NCBI GenBank assembly: GCA_016280525.1
Contig: JAEEGW010000251.1
Location: 1-6,192, forward strand
Reading direction: 5' to 3'
DNA: 6,192 nucleotides
From: Clostridiales bacterium
GTDB lineage: Bacteria; Bacillota; Clostridia; Oscillospirales; CAG-272
Shown here: positions 1-6,192 of the stretch, piece by piece
Layout of the letters: the number at the start of each line of letters is the position of its first letter
Position numbering within the stretch: the stretch's first letter is position 1
Translations under genes and position numbers: made by a program
Notes under the pieces: model-generated
Databases searched by the model: none
What the model was told of the DNA's origin: nothing
Seen by the model: only the letters and a program-made list of their open reading frames with translations

Positions 1-2671
1 CGAGGGCGAAAAATGCATGCTCCTTACCGGTAACGACAAAGCGGAGCTTACGCTGACGCTCACGAAAAAGAGAACGACGGCGAACACGCGCTCCCTGTGC
101 GTCTGCGCGTACGTTGAGCCTGCGGAGGACGCCTCGTTCGATATGACCGTCACCGTGTACGGCGCGGAAAAGACCGTGACCGGCACGGCTCCTTTGCCGT
201 CCGGACAGTGGGTCGCGGCGTATCTGCCGATAGACGTAAATACAACGGTGAATATACAGAGCATAAAGGTGAAGATAAGCTCAAAGGGTGAATCAACAGT
301 GCGCGTATCGTGCAGGATAGACCGCGTCCATACCGCGACGGTTGACGGCCTGCCGGATAAACTTAAATATTTCGCGTCCGGTTTCACGCCTAACAGAGCG
401 GAGCTTGAATATACGGAAGACGCGCTGATCTACCGCCCGACGGGGTCTAACAGCTATATGGAAAGCACGGATTGCGGATATCTGACAAACGGCAGATACA
501 ACGCGCTTGCCGTGACGATAGAAAACAGAAGCGACGCGGAGAAAGTAACTCTGCGGCTGAAGCTTGACAGACAGTATTCGTATACTGAGGAAAACACGCA
601 TACGCTCGCTATGCTTGAAGGAGAGCACGTTTATAATTTCCCGATAGGCGGTTTCCGCTCCGGCGTGTCCGTGGACGCGCTGCGCCTGGAGCTTCCCGGC
701 AGCGTCAGCGGAGAGATAGCGATAAAGAGCATTTCGTTTTCCTCATACCGTTTCCCCGTGGAATATAACGGAGAGGTGAAAGCGGAGACTTCGGGAGACA
801 GGCTCAAGGTATACGGCACGCTTGACAACTATCCGGCGTCCGCAAAGCGTATATGCCTTTACAGGCTCCTGCCCGGGCTTGACGAGGAAGAGCCGGGCGA
901 CGTTGACGCGGAGCCTTACGCGGAAGCGACCGTATCAAGCTCTTTCAGCTTTGAGCTGCCGCTTGACGAGGACGGATACGATAACACGCAGTTCAAATAT
1001 CTCGTAAGATACGAAACGAAAACGGGGTACGAGGACGCGGGCGTCGCCTACGTCAACTCGTCAAAAGCGCCGGCGCCGACAGTTCCGTACAAAGGCGCGG
1101 CGGCGGAAAAAGACGCGACGCTTTTGCCGTATCTTGCGCCGGGCATCGTATACGCCGACGTTGATCTCGGCGAGCTTTTCGGCGGCGAAGGCGATATTGA
1201 ATTCAGTTTCGCGGATCAGACCGCGTATATTTCAAGCGCGGCGCTGGCTGAAACGGACGCGCTTATGGACCGCTGCGCGGAGGACAAGATATATACCGTT
1301 CTGCGGCTCGTATATTCGCCGTTTGCAAACTCGGAAAAGTATTATTTCGTCGCAGATAACAACGCATGGCCCGATATAACTACTGCCGAAGGCGCGGCTC
1401 ATTTTATGTCGCTTCTGTCGTTTTTCGGGCAAAGATACGGCAAAAAACTGTCCGCCGTCATACCGTGCGGCGAATTTGACACGGAACGTATAGCGGAAAT
1501 ACGTATGATGACCGCGGACAAGGCGGAAAAATACGCGGCTGACGTCGTTTTTGCCGCGCAGAGCGCGCTTTCCGCGTCAAGAACAGCGGTCATAGCGCCC
1601 GTCGGAGCGGACGGGGCGGAGCTGTTTTTGTCCATGTTTGAAAAAGACGTAAAAGAGCCGGAAAAAATACCGGTTTACATAGAAACGGAAAACGCAAACG
1701 AGGCAAAACGCCTGCGCGAAGCGGCGGCGCAGTATCCGTTTTCCGTGATATTCGGCTGCCGTGTGAACAGCGCCTCTGAGCTCGCTGAGCTTTACTACGG
1801 CTGTGCAGGCGCGGCGGGGATATGCGCGCTCGGACTTGATACGGCGGACGAAAGGGCGGAGCTGTTTTCCGTGATCGATACAACGTACGGCGTGACCGCC
1901 GCGAACAGACTTGCGGCGGACGCTTTCCCGGACGGAGTTGAGGCTGTCTACGGCGAGATCGCAAAGCCGGAGAAGCAATATGACTATAAGGGCACGCTTT
2001 ATCCCGCGGAGCTTCCGCAGATGCTCACCACCGTATGCGACGGTGCCGACGTATCCGACTGGCGCGGCTTTGACTGCTGCAAGAGCGTTTATACCGCCGC
2101 CGTGAACGGAGAAGATGCGGTGGGACTTGCGTTTGACTTTACGTCCGGCGGCTGCGGTTATGCGGCATATTATCCGCAGACGCGCAGAACGTACGGCACG
2201 GTATATCTGCGTCTTTACGCTGACTATCTGACGGAAGATGCGGAGAATATTGAAGTCAGGATAACGGCGGAAGGCGACAAAGGCGCCGCCGCGGGTATCT
2301 GTACGCTTGAAGCGGAGACCGTTACGGTGATACCGATGAAGCTCGGCTCCGCGGGACGGATAAAGAGATTTACGTTTGCCCCGGTCGGCGCGCAAAGCGG
2401 ACAGACGCCGCGTATATGCGTGCTGGGCATATACACCGCGGAAAAAGATTCGTTCGACACGATAACGGAAGCGCAGACGGAGACGATGCCGGAGCCTGAA
2501 ACGCAGGTGTTCGATACCGGCGAAGTGACCGCGGCGGAAAGCGGAGATCACGGCGACGCGAGACTGTATCTTATCGCGATCCTCGTCATAATCGGAATGT
2601 TCGCTTTGTGCGGCGTTGTGATAATCGTTTTGAAAAAACGCGACCGCGACAAAACGGACACGCCGTCCTAA
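1..2671 (+). CDS. Membrane-anchored multidomain surface protein with DUF5722-like barrel region (5' partial)
   Basis: The reading frame is open to the left edge (codons in phase from base 2), so the start lies upstream. The first in-frame ATG, at 17, is not followed by a signal peptide, which a protein of this layout should have. At least 889 residues are present; numbering here counts that Met as 1. Residues about 1-105, 110-245 and 250-350 are beta-strand-rich, likely carbohydrate-binding or Fn3-like modules. Residues about 365-640 resemble the glycosidase-like DUF5722 family: a GIVYADVDLGELF strand, a KYYF segment, a helix ending in GQRYGKK, then VIPCGEF where the family usually shows a GNE motif, making E486 the candidate acid. 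Residues 675-808 are another beta-rich module. A Glu/Thr-rich linker (810-845) leads to a hydrophobic helix (850-872) and a KKRDRDK tail, predicting an outside-facing protein held by a C-terminal membrane anchor. There is no LPXTG motif. Family assignment is from recalled pattern, not a search; enzymatic activity is uncertain. Confidence 0.8.
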   Translation, partial: EGEKCMLLTGNDKAELTLTLTKKRTTANTRSLCVCAYVEPAEDASFDMTVTVYGAEKTVTGTAPLPSGQWVAAYLPIDVNTTVNIQSIKVKISSKGESTVRVSCRIDRVHTATVDGLPDKLKYFASGFTPNRAELEYTEDALIYRPTGSNSYMESTDCGYLTNGRYNALAVTIENRSDAEKVTLRLKLDRQYSYTEENTHTLAMLEGEHVYNFPIGGFRSGVSVDALRLELPGSVSGEIAIKSISFSSYRFPVEYNGEVKAETSGDRLKVYGTLDNYPASAKRICLYRLLPGLDEEEPGDVDAEPYAEATVSSSFSFELPLDEDGYDNTQFKYLVRYETKTGYEDAGVAYVNSSKAPAPTVPYKGAAAEKDATLLPYLAPGIVYADVDLGELFGGEGDIEFSFADQTAYISSAALAETDALMDRCAEDKIYTVLRLVYSPFANSEKYYFVADNNAWPDITTAEGAAHFMSLLSFFGQRYGKKLSAVIPCGEFDTERIAEIRMMTADKAEKYAADVVFAAQSALSASRTAVIAPVGADGAELFLSMFEKDVKEPEKIPVYIETENANEAKRLREAAAQYPFSVIFGCRVNSASELAELYYGCAGAAGICALGLDTADERAELFSVIDTTYGVTAANRLAADAFPDGVEAVYGEIAKPEKQYDYKGTLYPAELPQMLTTVCDGADVSDWRGFDCCKSVYTAAVNGEDAVGLAFDFTSGGCGYAAYYPQTRRTYGTVYLRLYADYLTEDAENIEVRITAEGDKGAAAGICTLEAETVTVIPMKLGSAGRIKRFTFAPVGAQSGQTPRICVLGIYTAEKDSFDTITEAQTETMPEPETQVFDTGEVTAAESGDHGDARLYLIAILVIIGMFALCGVVIIVLKKRDRDKTDTPS
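2564..2632 (+). other. C-terminal transmembrane anchor of the first protein
   Basis: This stretch encodes 23 uninterrupted hydrophobic residues (LYLIAILVIIG through VVIIVL). It is followed directly by the basic stop-transfer tail KKRDRDK and the C-terminus. An acidic, Thr-rich spacer without hydrophobic segments precedes it. The arrangement fits a single-pass anchor with the large N-terminal part outside the cell. Confidence 0.85.
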
Positions 2672-2697
2672 TGCACAAAAAAACACGGTCAGTTTTG

Positions 2698-2703
2698 TAT
2701 AAT
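2698..2703 (+). promoter_or_regulatory. Candidate -10 box (TATAAT)
   Basis: A perfect TATAAT lies in the A/T-rich gap after the first gene. No good -35 is found at normal spacing: the closest match, TGCACA at 2672-2677, is 20 bases upstream, which is too far for a strong housekeeping promoter. If used, transcription would start near 2710 and leave a leader of about 60 bases before the dockerin-protein gene. Confidence 0.3.
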
Positions 2704-2730
2704 AGGCATATACCATTTTAAGTTTAATTG

Positions 2731-2739
2731 TGATAGAAT
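2731..2739 (+). promoter_or_regulatory. Candidate extended -10 promoter element (TGATAGAAT)
   Basis: TGA-TAGAAT matches the extended -10 consensus TGnTATAAT with one mismatch. No recognisable TTGACA-like -35 lies 16-18 bases upstream, which extended -10 promoters can tolerate. Transcription would start near 2746, giving a leader of about 26 bases that contains the ribosome binding site. It would let the second and third genes be transcribed independently of the first. Sequence-only prediction. Confidence 0.35.
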
Positions 2740-2759
2740 AAGAATACTAATATACGGAC

Positions 2760-2764
2760 AGGAG
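2760..2764 (+). promoter_or_regulatory. Ribosome binding site AGGAG for the GTG start at 2772
   Basis: AGGAG lies 7 bases upstream of GTG at 2772-2774, an ideal spacing. It decides the start: GTG here begins a proper signal peptide (lysines, then a long hydrophobic run). The next in-frame ATG, at 2820, would fall inside the hydrophobic core and remove the basic N-region. Confidence 0.85.
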
Positions 2765-2771
2765 AAAAACG

Positions 2772-5700
2772 GTGAAAAAAACTGTAAAAAGCGCTATAGC
2801 TCTGATTTTGATCGCGGTCATGGTATTCGTCCCGTTTGCGGTCGTGCCGGAAGCGGTAGAGGAGGAAATGTATCAGTCTTACGTGAGATCAAGATTCAAT
2901 CATATCGTCAAAGTCAGCTATGACGAGGTGAGATACGGATTCAAGCCCAACGGAAGCGACGAGAAAAAGTGCATTACGTGCGGCGGCAAAACAGAAAACA
3001 TCGACACCCCGCATCTTCCGCAGAACACGCAGTCCGCTATTTTCTGGGGCTGGATAAGCGCGGACGGATCCGATATAGAAAGCTTCTCTTACGTACAGGA
3101 GGGACTGTATACTTTATCTCTGGAAAAATTCAAAGTCAACCCGGAGGCTGCCGTTCTCAGAGCCGCGCCCGGTGAATTCACGTACAGATTCAAAGTCATA
3201 GTTCCCGTAGACCCCGCGGGTATCAGGACCGTACAGCTTTTCGCCAATTTCTCGGACGGCACGTCGGAGGAATTCTGGCGCGCAAAGGTCTATATACCGC
3301 CGTACGATGAAAACGATTTCGTCGATCCGCTTACGATAGAAAAGAAGATCGGCGACGTAAACGGCGACTACTGGGTAAACAACAAAGACGTCGTATCGCT
3401 TTTCAAATACGTGAGCGGCGATAACGAAACGATAGACGCGGAATGCTCGGACGTGAACGCGGACGGCAAGATAAACAACAAAGACGTAACGCTCATATTC
3501 AGATACGTAAGCGGCCTGATCACAAGCTTAACGCCTGAAGAAGAGGAATGGCGCACCGTTGATATGTATAACACGTCTCTGTATGACGCCAAAACCCCGG
3601 TACAGCTCGAATCCGGTTCGTATTTAACTCAGCATTTTTCAATAAATTCAAAGTTTGACAGTATGTCCGCGTGGTGTCCGTCCTGGTCCGACGATATAGG
3701 AAACATCAGGCTGTCGCTTTACAAGTACGAGATAAGCATATCAAGCTCCATGAGCGCGTCGCCCATAGCCACAAAGCTTTACACGAACTACGCGGACAAC
3801 AGCTGGCTTTCGCTTTCGTTTGCACCGCAGGCGCCGGGCGAGTATCTCGTTGTGTTCAGCGACCCGACCGATACCGTCGGCGTATGGCTTTATCCTTCAA
3901 ACGTATCAAAATCCGTATTTACCGCGGGCGGCATAGAGCAGGACGGCGAGATCGCCATGACGATCCACGTCTGCGGAAACGACGATCCGCTGTTCAATCA
4001 GGCGGTAACAGGATCGGGCGGCATAGCTCCGCCGGAGCCGGAGGATTCGCCGGCAATACAGCAGCGCGACGCGATGCCGGATACTTGGGTCGCGACCGAC
4101 GGACTCGGCAGGGTACTGCCGACAAACGAACAGACCGGCGATCCCAAGCAGAACAAATACGTCGGAATGTTCTACTGGACGTGGCACGTTGAACACGCGA
4201 AAAACTACTCGCCCATAAATCTGCAGCAGATATGCGACGAGTATCCCGAGGCGATCACAAATCACAACCACAGCGTCTGGAACAATATACAAAGCTATTA
4301 CGGCTGTTTCTGGAACGAGCCGATATACGGCTATTACACCACGACGGACAGATGGGTGTTGCGCAAGCAGGCCGAGCTTCTGGCGGACGCCGGAGTGGAC
4401 GTCGTGATATTCGACAACACGAACGGAACGTTCACGTGGCGCGAATCGTATCTGGTGCTTTTGCAGGTATATAAGCAGGCGCGCGAGGAAGGCGTGAAAA
4501 CGCCGAAGGTATCGTTCATTCTGCCTTTCGGCGACGAGAACAGCGCGGCGATACAGCTGCGCGAGATATATCAGCTCGTTTACAGAGACCCTGCGTATAA
4601 CGAGCTGTGGTTCTACTGGAACGGCAAGCCTCTTATGATGTCGCTCACGTCCGGTCTTGACAGAACGAACGATCTTGACGCGGAAATATACAAGTTCTTC
4701 ACGTTCCGTCCGGGCGTACCGCAGTACAACGGATCGTCACAGACGAATTCGGATAAATGGGGCTGGCTCGCAAAATATCCGCAGGCGGTCTATACGGACA
4801 AAAACGGCTTGAAACAGACGACCGTCGGCGTGGCGCAGAACTGGAGCAAAGCCGCGGGCCTTACCGCCATGAACGGCACGAACATCTTCGGCAGAACTTA
4901 CACCTCAAAGGGTTACGACGAAAGAGAAAACGCAAAACTCTACGGCGCGAACTTTGCCGAGCAGTGGGAATACGCATTATCCAAAAACGTGAACTTCATA
5001 TTCGTGACCGGCTGGAACGAGTGGATAGCGCAGAAACAGCCTACGTGGCAGGGCGTCACAAACGCTTTCCCGGACGAGTTCAACGATGAATTCAGCCGCG
5101 ACATAGAGCCGTCAAAGGGCGACCTCAAAGACCATTACTACTATCAGCTCGTCTCTTATATAAGAAAGTTCAAGGGAACACGGGCAATACCCGAGCCGAC
5201 GGCGGCAAAGACGATAGATCTTAACAAAAACATCTCGCAGTGGGACGACGTAGGACCGTACTACGTTGCGTATCAGGGCAACACGTTCGACCGCAGCAGC
5301 GCCGGCTACAAGACTATGAGATATACGAACACCACGGGCAGAAACGATATAATAGGCGCAAAGGTCAGCCGCGACGCAGACAACCTGTATTTCATGGTCG
5401 AATGCGCGGATAATATAACCTCCTATACCGGAAGCAAGTGGATGAGGCTGTTTATAGACACCGGCGATTCGGCAAACAACTGGGAAGGCTTTGAATACGT
5501 GCTCAACAGAGTATCGCCCACTTCAACGCAGGCGACGCTTGAAAAGAGCACCGGCGGCTGGAATTTCAGCACGGTCGGCAAAGTGTCGTACAAAGTGAAC
5601 GGAAAATATCTCGTGGTCAAGATACCCAAATCGTATCTCGGCATAACGGGCAACACGTTTACGGTGAACTTCAAGTGGAACGACAATATGCAGACAGACG

Positions 5701-5777
5701 GAGACATAATGGACTTCTACACTAACGGCGACACGGCGCCGGGCGGACGCTTTATGTACTCCTACGTTGTTAAATAA
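2772..5777 (+). CDS. Secreted dockerin-containing GH71/GH99-like putative glycoside hydrolase with CBM9-like module
   Basis: Complete 1001-residue protein starting at GTG. Residues 1 to about 28 form a signal peptide (KK, then a hydrophobic run); no lipobox Cys is seen. Residues about 45-178 form a beta-rich module with a CxxC pair (C67, C70). Residues 193-249 are a type I dockerin. Residues about 262-402 form a second beta-rich module of the kind found beside surface glycosidases. Residues about 430-805 are the putative catalytic core: DTWVATDGLGRVLPT, then YVGMFYWTWH (463-472), AGVDVVIFDNTNG (540-552), VSFILPF, ELWFYWNGKPLMM and FVTGWNEWIAQ. This pattern matches an uncharacterised GH71/GH99-like family known to me from gut and soil bacteria. 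Candidate acidic residues are D548 and E750. Residues about 815-1000 resemble CBM9-like domains (NLYFMVEC, WMRLFIDTGD, GFEYVLNR). Likely role: hydrolysis of an unidentified glycan outside the cell, tethered through a cohesin. Secretion and dockerin are secure; enzyme class is moderately supported; substrate unknown. Confidence 0.85.
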   Translation: MKKTVKSAIALILIAVMVFVPFAVVPEAVEEEMYQSYVRSRFNHIVKVSYDEVRYGFKPNGSDEKKCITCGGKTENIDTPHLPQNTQSAIFWGWISADGSDIESFSYVQEGLYTLSLEKFKVNPEAAVLRAAPGEFTYRFKVIVPVDPAGIRTVQLFANFSDGTSEEFWRAKVYIPPYDENDFVDPLTIEKKIGDVNGDYWVNNKDVVSLFKYVSGDNETIDAECSDVNADGKINNKDVTLIFRYVSGLITSLTPEEEEWRTVDMYNTSLYDAKTPVQLESGSYLTQHFSINSKFDSMSAWCPSWSDDIGNIRLSLYKYEISISSSMSASPIATKLYTNYADNSWLSLSFAPQAPGEYLVVFSDPTDTVGVWLYPSNVSKSVFTAGGIEQDGEIAMTIHVCGNDDPLFNQAVTGSGGIAPPEPEDSPAIQQRDAMPDTWVATDGLGRVLPTNEQTGDPKQNKYVGMFYWTWHVEHAKNYSPINLQQICDEYPEAITNHNHSVWNNIQSYYGCFWNEPIYGYYTTTDRWVLRKQAELLADAGVDVVIFDNTNGTFTWRESYLVLLQVYKQAREEGVKTPKVSFILPFGDENSAAIQLREIYQLVYRDPAYNELWFYWNGKPLMMSLTSGLDRTNDLDAEIYKFFTFRPGVPQYNGSSQTNSDKWGWLAKYPQAVYTDKNGLKQTTVGVAQNWSKAAGLTAMNGTNIFGRTYTSKGYDERENAKLYGANFAEQWEYALSKNVNFIFVTGWNEWIAQKQPTWQGVTNAFPDEFNDEFSRDIEPSKGDLKDHYYYQLVSYIRKFKGTRAIPEPTAAKTIDLNKNISQWDDVGPYYVAYQGNTFDRSSAGYKTMRYTNTTGRNDIIGAKVSRDADNLYFMVECADNITSYTGSKWMRLFIDTGDSANNWEGFEYVLNRVSPTSTQATLEKSTGGWNFSTVGKVSYKVNGKYLVVKIPKSYLGITGNTFTVNFKWNDNMQTDGDIMDFYTNGDTAPGGRFMYSYVVK
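3348..3518 (+). other. Type I dockerin domain encoded inside the secreted enzyme
   Basis: Residues 193-249 carry two F-hand Ca-binding repeats. Repeat 1 (residues 195-206) reads DVNGDYWVNNKD and repeat 2 (227-238) reads DVNADGKINNKD. Ligand positions 1, 3, 5, 9 and 12 (D, N, D, N, D) are intact in both. Each loop is followed by a similar helix (VVSLFKYVSG and VTLIFRYVSG). In repeat 1 the usual Gly at loop position 6 is Tyr200. Positions 10-11, which help set cohesin specificity, are Asn-Lys in both repeats. Dockerins bind cohesin modules on scaffoldins or cell-surface proteins; no cohesin is recognisable in this window. Confidence 0.93.
3376..3487 (+). repeat. Direct 16-base repeat from dockerin duplication
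   Basis: TAAACAACAAAGACGT occurs identically at 3376-3391 and 3472-3487, 96 bases (32 codons) apart and in frame. It encodes the NNKD end of both calcium loops. It reflects the internal duplication of the dockerin rather than a mobile or regulatory repeat. Confidence 0.85.
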
Positions 5778-6192
5778 TGAGGCGGATATATATTGCCGCT
5801 GACGGAGGCGGCACCAAGCTTGAGCTCGGTGCCGTCGCCGAAAACGGAGAAATGATAAAGACCGTCAGAGTTGACGGCGGAGTAAACAAAAAAACGGCGG
5901 ACGGCGCGGCGATAGAAAAAACGGTGCGCTCCGGCTTTGACGCACTGAAAAATCAGATCGGTGATTTTACCGTGCTCGGCTGCGCGGGTTATTTTATGCA
6001 CAATACGGAGGTCTTTTCGCGCATATCCGGCTGTGAAGCGGTCGAGGTCGACGAGGGAACGCTCGGACTTTACGCCGCGGGCATATACGGCGACGGCGTG
6101 CTCATCCTCTCCGGCACAGGCGCGGACGCGTATATAATAAAAGACGGCGCCGTGCTTGATATCATAGGCGGCTACGGCGCGTTTTTAGGCGA
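5777..6192 (+). CDS. BadF/BadG-family ATPase, N-acetylglucosamine kinase-like (3' partial)
   Basis: 138 complete codons are present, and the frame is open at the right edge. The N-terminus MRRIYIAADGGGTK contains the ASKHA phosphate-1 motif (DGGGTK, residues 9-14). Then come GGVN (N37 at the position of the sugar-contacting Asn of N-acetylglucosamine kinases), VDEGT with D92 as candidate catalytic base, the phosphate-2 motif SGTG (112-115), and GGYGAFLG, matching the family's GGWG..GDEGS segment. The family transfers phosphate from ATP to (amino) sugars in the cytoplasm; other members are activase-type ATPases, but the sugar-kinase motifs fit better. The residue after GTG is Ala rather than the usual Ser. 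The ATG at 5777 overlaps the preceding TAA by one base and has no clear ribosome binding site, so translation is probably coupled to the dockerin-enzyme gene. Likely role: phosphorylating a sugar released by the locus (inference). Confidence 0.85.
   Translation, partial: MRRIYIAADGGGTKLELGAVAENGEMIKTVRVDGGVNKKTADGAAIEKTVRSGFDALKNQIGDFTVLGCAGYFMHNTEVFSRISGCEAVEVDEGTLGLYAAGIYGDGVLILSGTGADAYIIKDGAVLDIIGGYGAFLG

Noticed and set aside
17..19. ATG at 17 as the true start of the first gene
   Set aside because: The frame stays open to the window edge, and the residues after this Met form no signal peptide although the protein has a C-terminal membrane anchor and surface-type modules. The start is most likely upstream.
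2675..2698. Possible terminator hairpin after the first gene (ACAAAA / TTTTGT arms)
   Set aside because: The stem is only 6 A/T-rich pairs around a 12-base loop, with no GC stem and no following T-run. It is too weak for an intrinsic terminator.
2697..2713. Small inverted repeat GTATA / TATAC as a possible operator
   Set aside because: Five-base A/T arms are expected by chance in this A/T-rich gap, and the sequence matches no operator I recognise.
1577..2716. A 379-codon open frame on the - strand opposite the first gene
   Set aside because: It is antisense to a clearly coding frame. Its product is Arg/His/Tyr-rich with no domain pattern, as expected from the reverse complement of GC-biased codons, and no good ribosome binding site or independent support is seen.
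3671..4192. A 173-codon + strand open frame inside the dockerin-enzyme gene
   Set aside because: Its product is Arg-rich and low in hydrophobic pattern, and the frame overlaps the continuous domain-bearing frame. It is a frame shadow.
5762..6001. A 79-codon - strand open frame at the start of the kinase gene
   Set aside because: It is antisense to the kinase frame, which carries clear ASKHA motifs, and has no independent support.

Overview
The window holds three co-directional genes on the + strand, two of them cut by the window edges. It looks like a mid-GC Clostridia-type Bacillota, probably an anaerobic gut or rumen fibre/glycan degrader. The support for this is a type I dockerin, a Gram-positive style secretion signal, a GTG start with a strong AGGAG ribosome binding site, and heavy use of ATA (Ile) and AGA (Arg) codons in otherwise GC-balanced genes. 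No species can be named from the sequence.

Layout: (1) Positions 1-2671 are the 3' part of a large extracytoplasmic protein. It has beta-rich modules, a degenerate TIM-barrel-like region resembling DUF5722, a further beta-rich module, an acidic/Thr-rich linker, one C-terminal transmembrane helix and a short basic tail. (2) Positions 2672-2771 are an A/T-rich intergenic gap with candidate -10 elements and the ribosome binding site of the next gene. (3) Positions 2772-5777 are a complete 1001-residue secreted protein: signal peptide, beta-rich module, internal dockerin with two Ca-binding repeats, second beta-rich module, GH71/GH99-like putative glycosidase core and a C-terminal CBM9-like module. 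(4) From 5777 to the window end is the N-terminal part of a BadF/BadG/BcrA/BcrD-type sugar kinase resembling N-acetylglucosamine kinase. Its ATG shares a base with the preceding stop codon (TAATG).

Working model (inference): this is part of a glycan-use locus. A membrane-anchored surface protein and a dockerin-bearing secreted enzyme act on an external glycan, and a cytoplasmic kinase phosphorylates a released (amino) sugar. The substrate cannot be read from the sequence. No RNA genes, mobile elements, CRISPR arrays or convincing terminators were seen.
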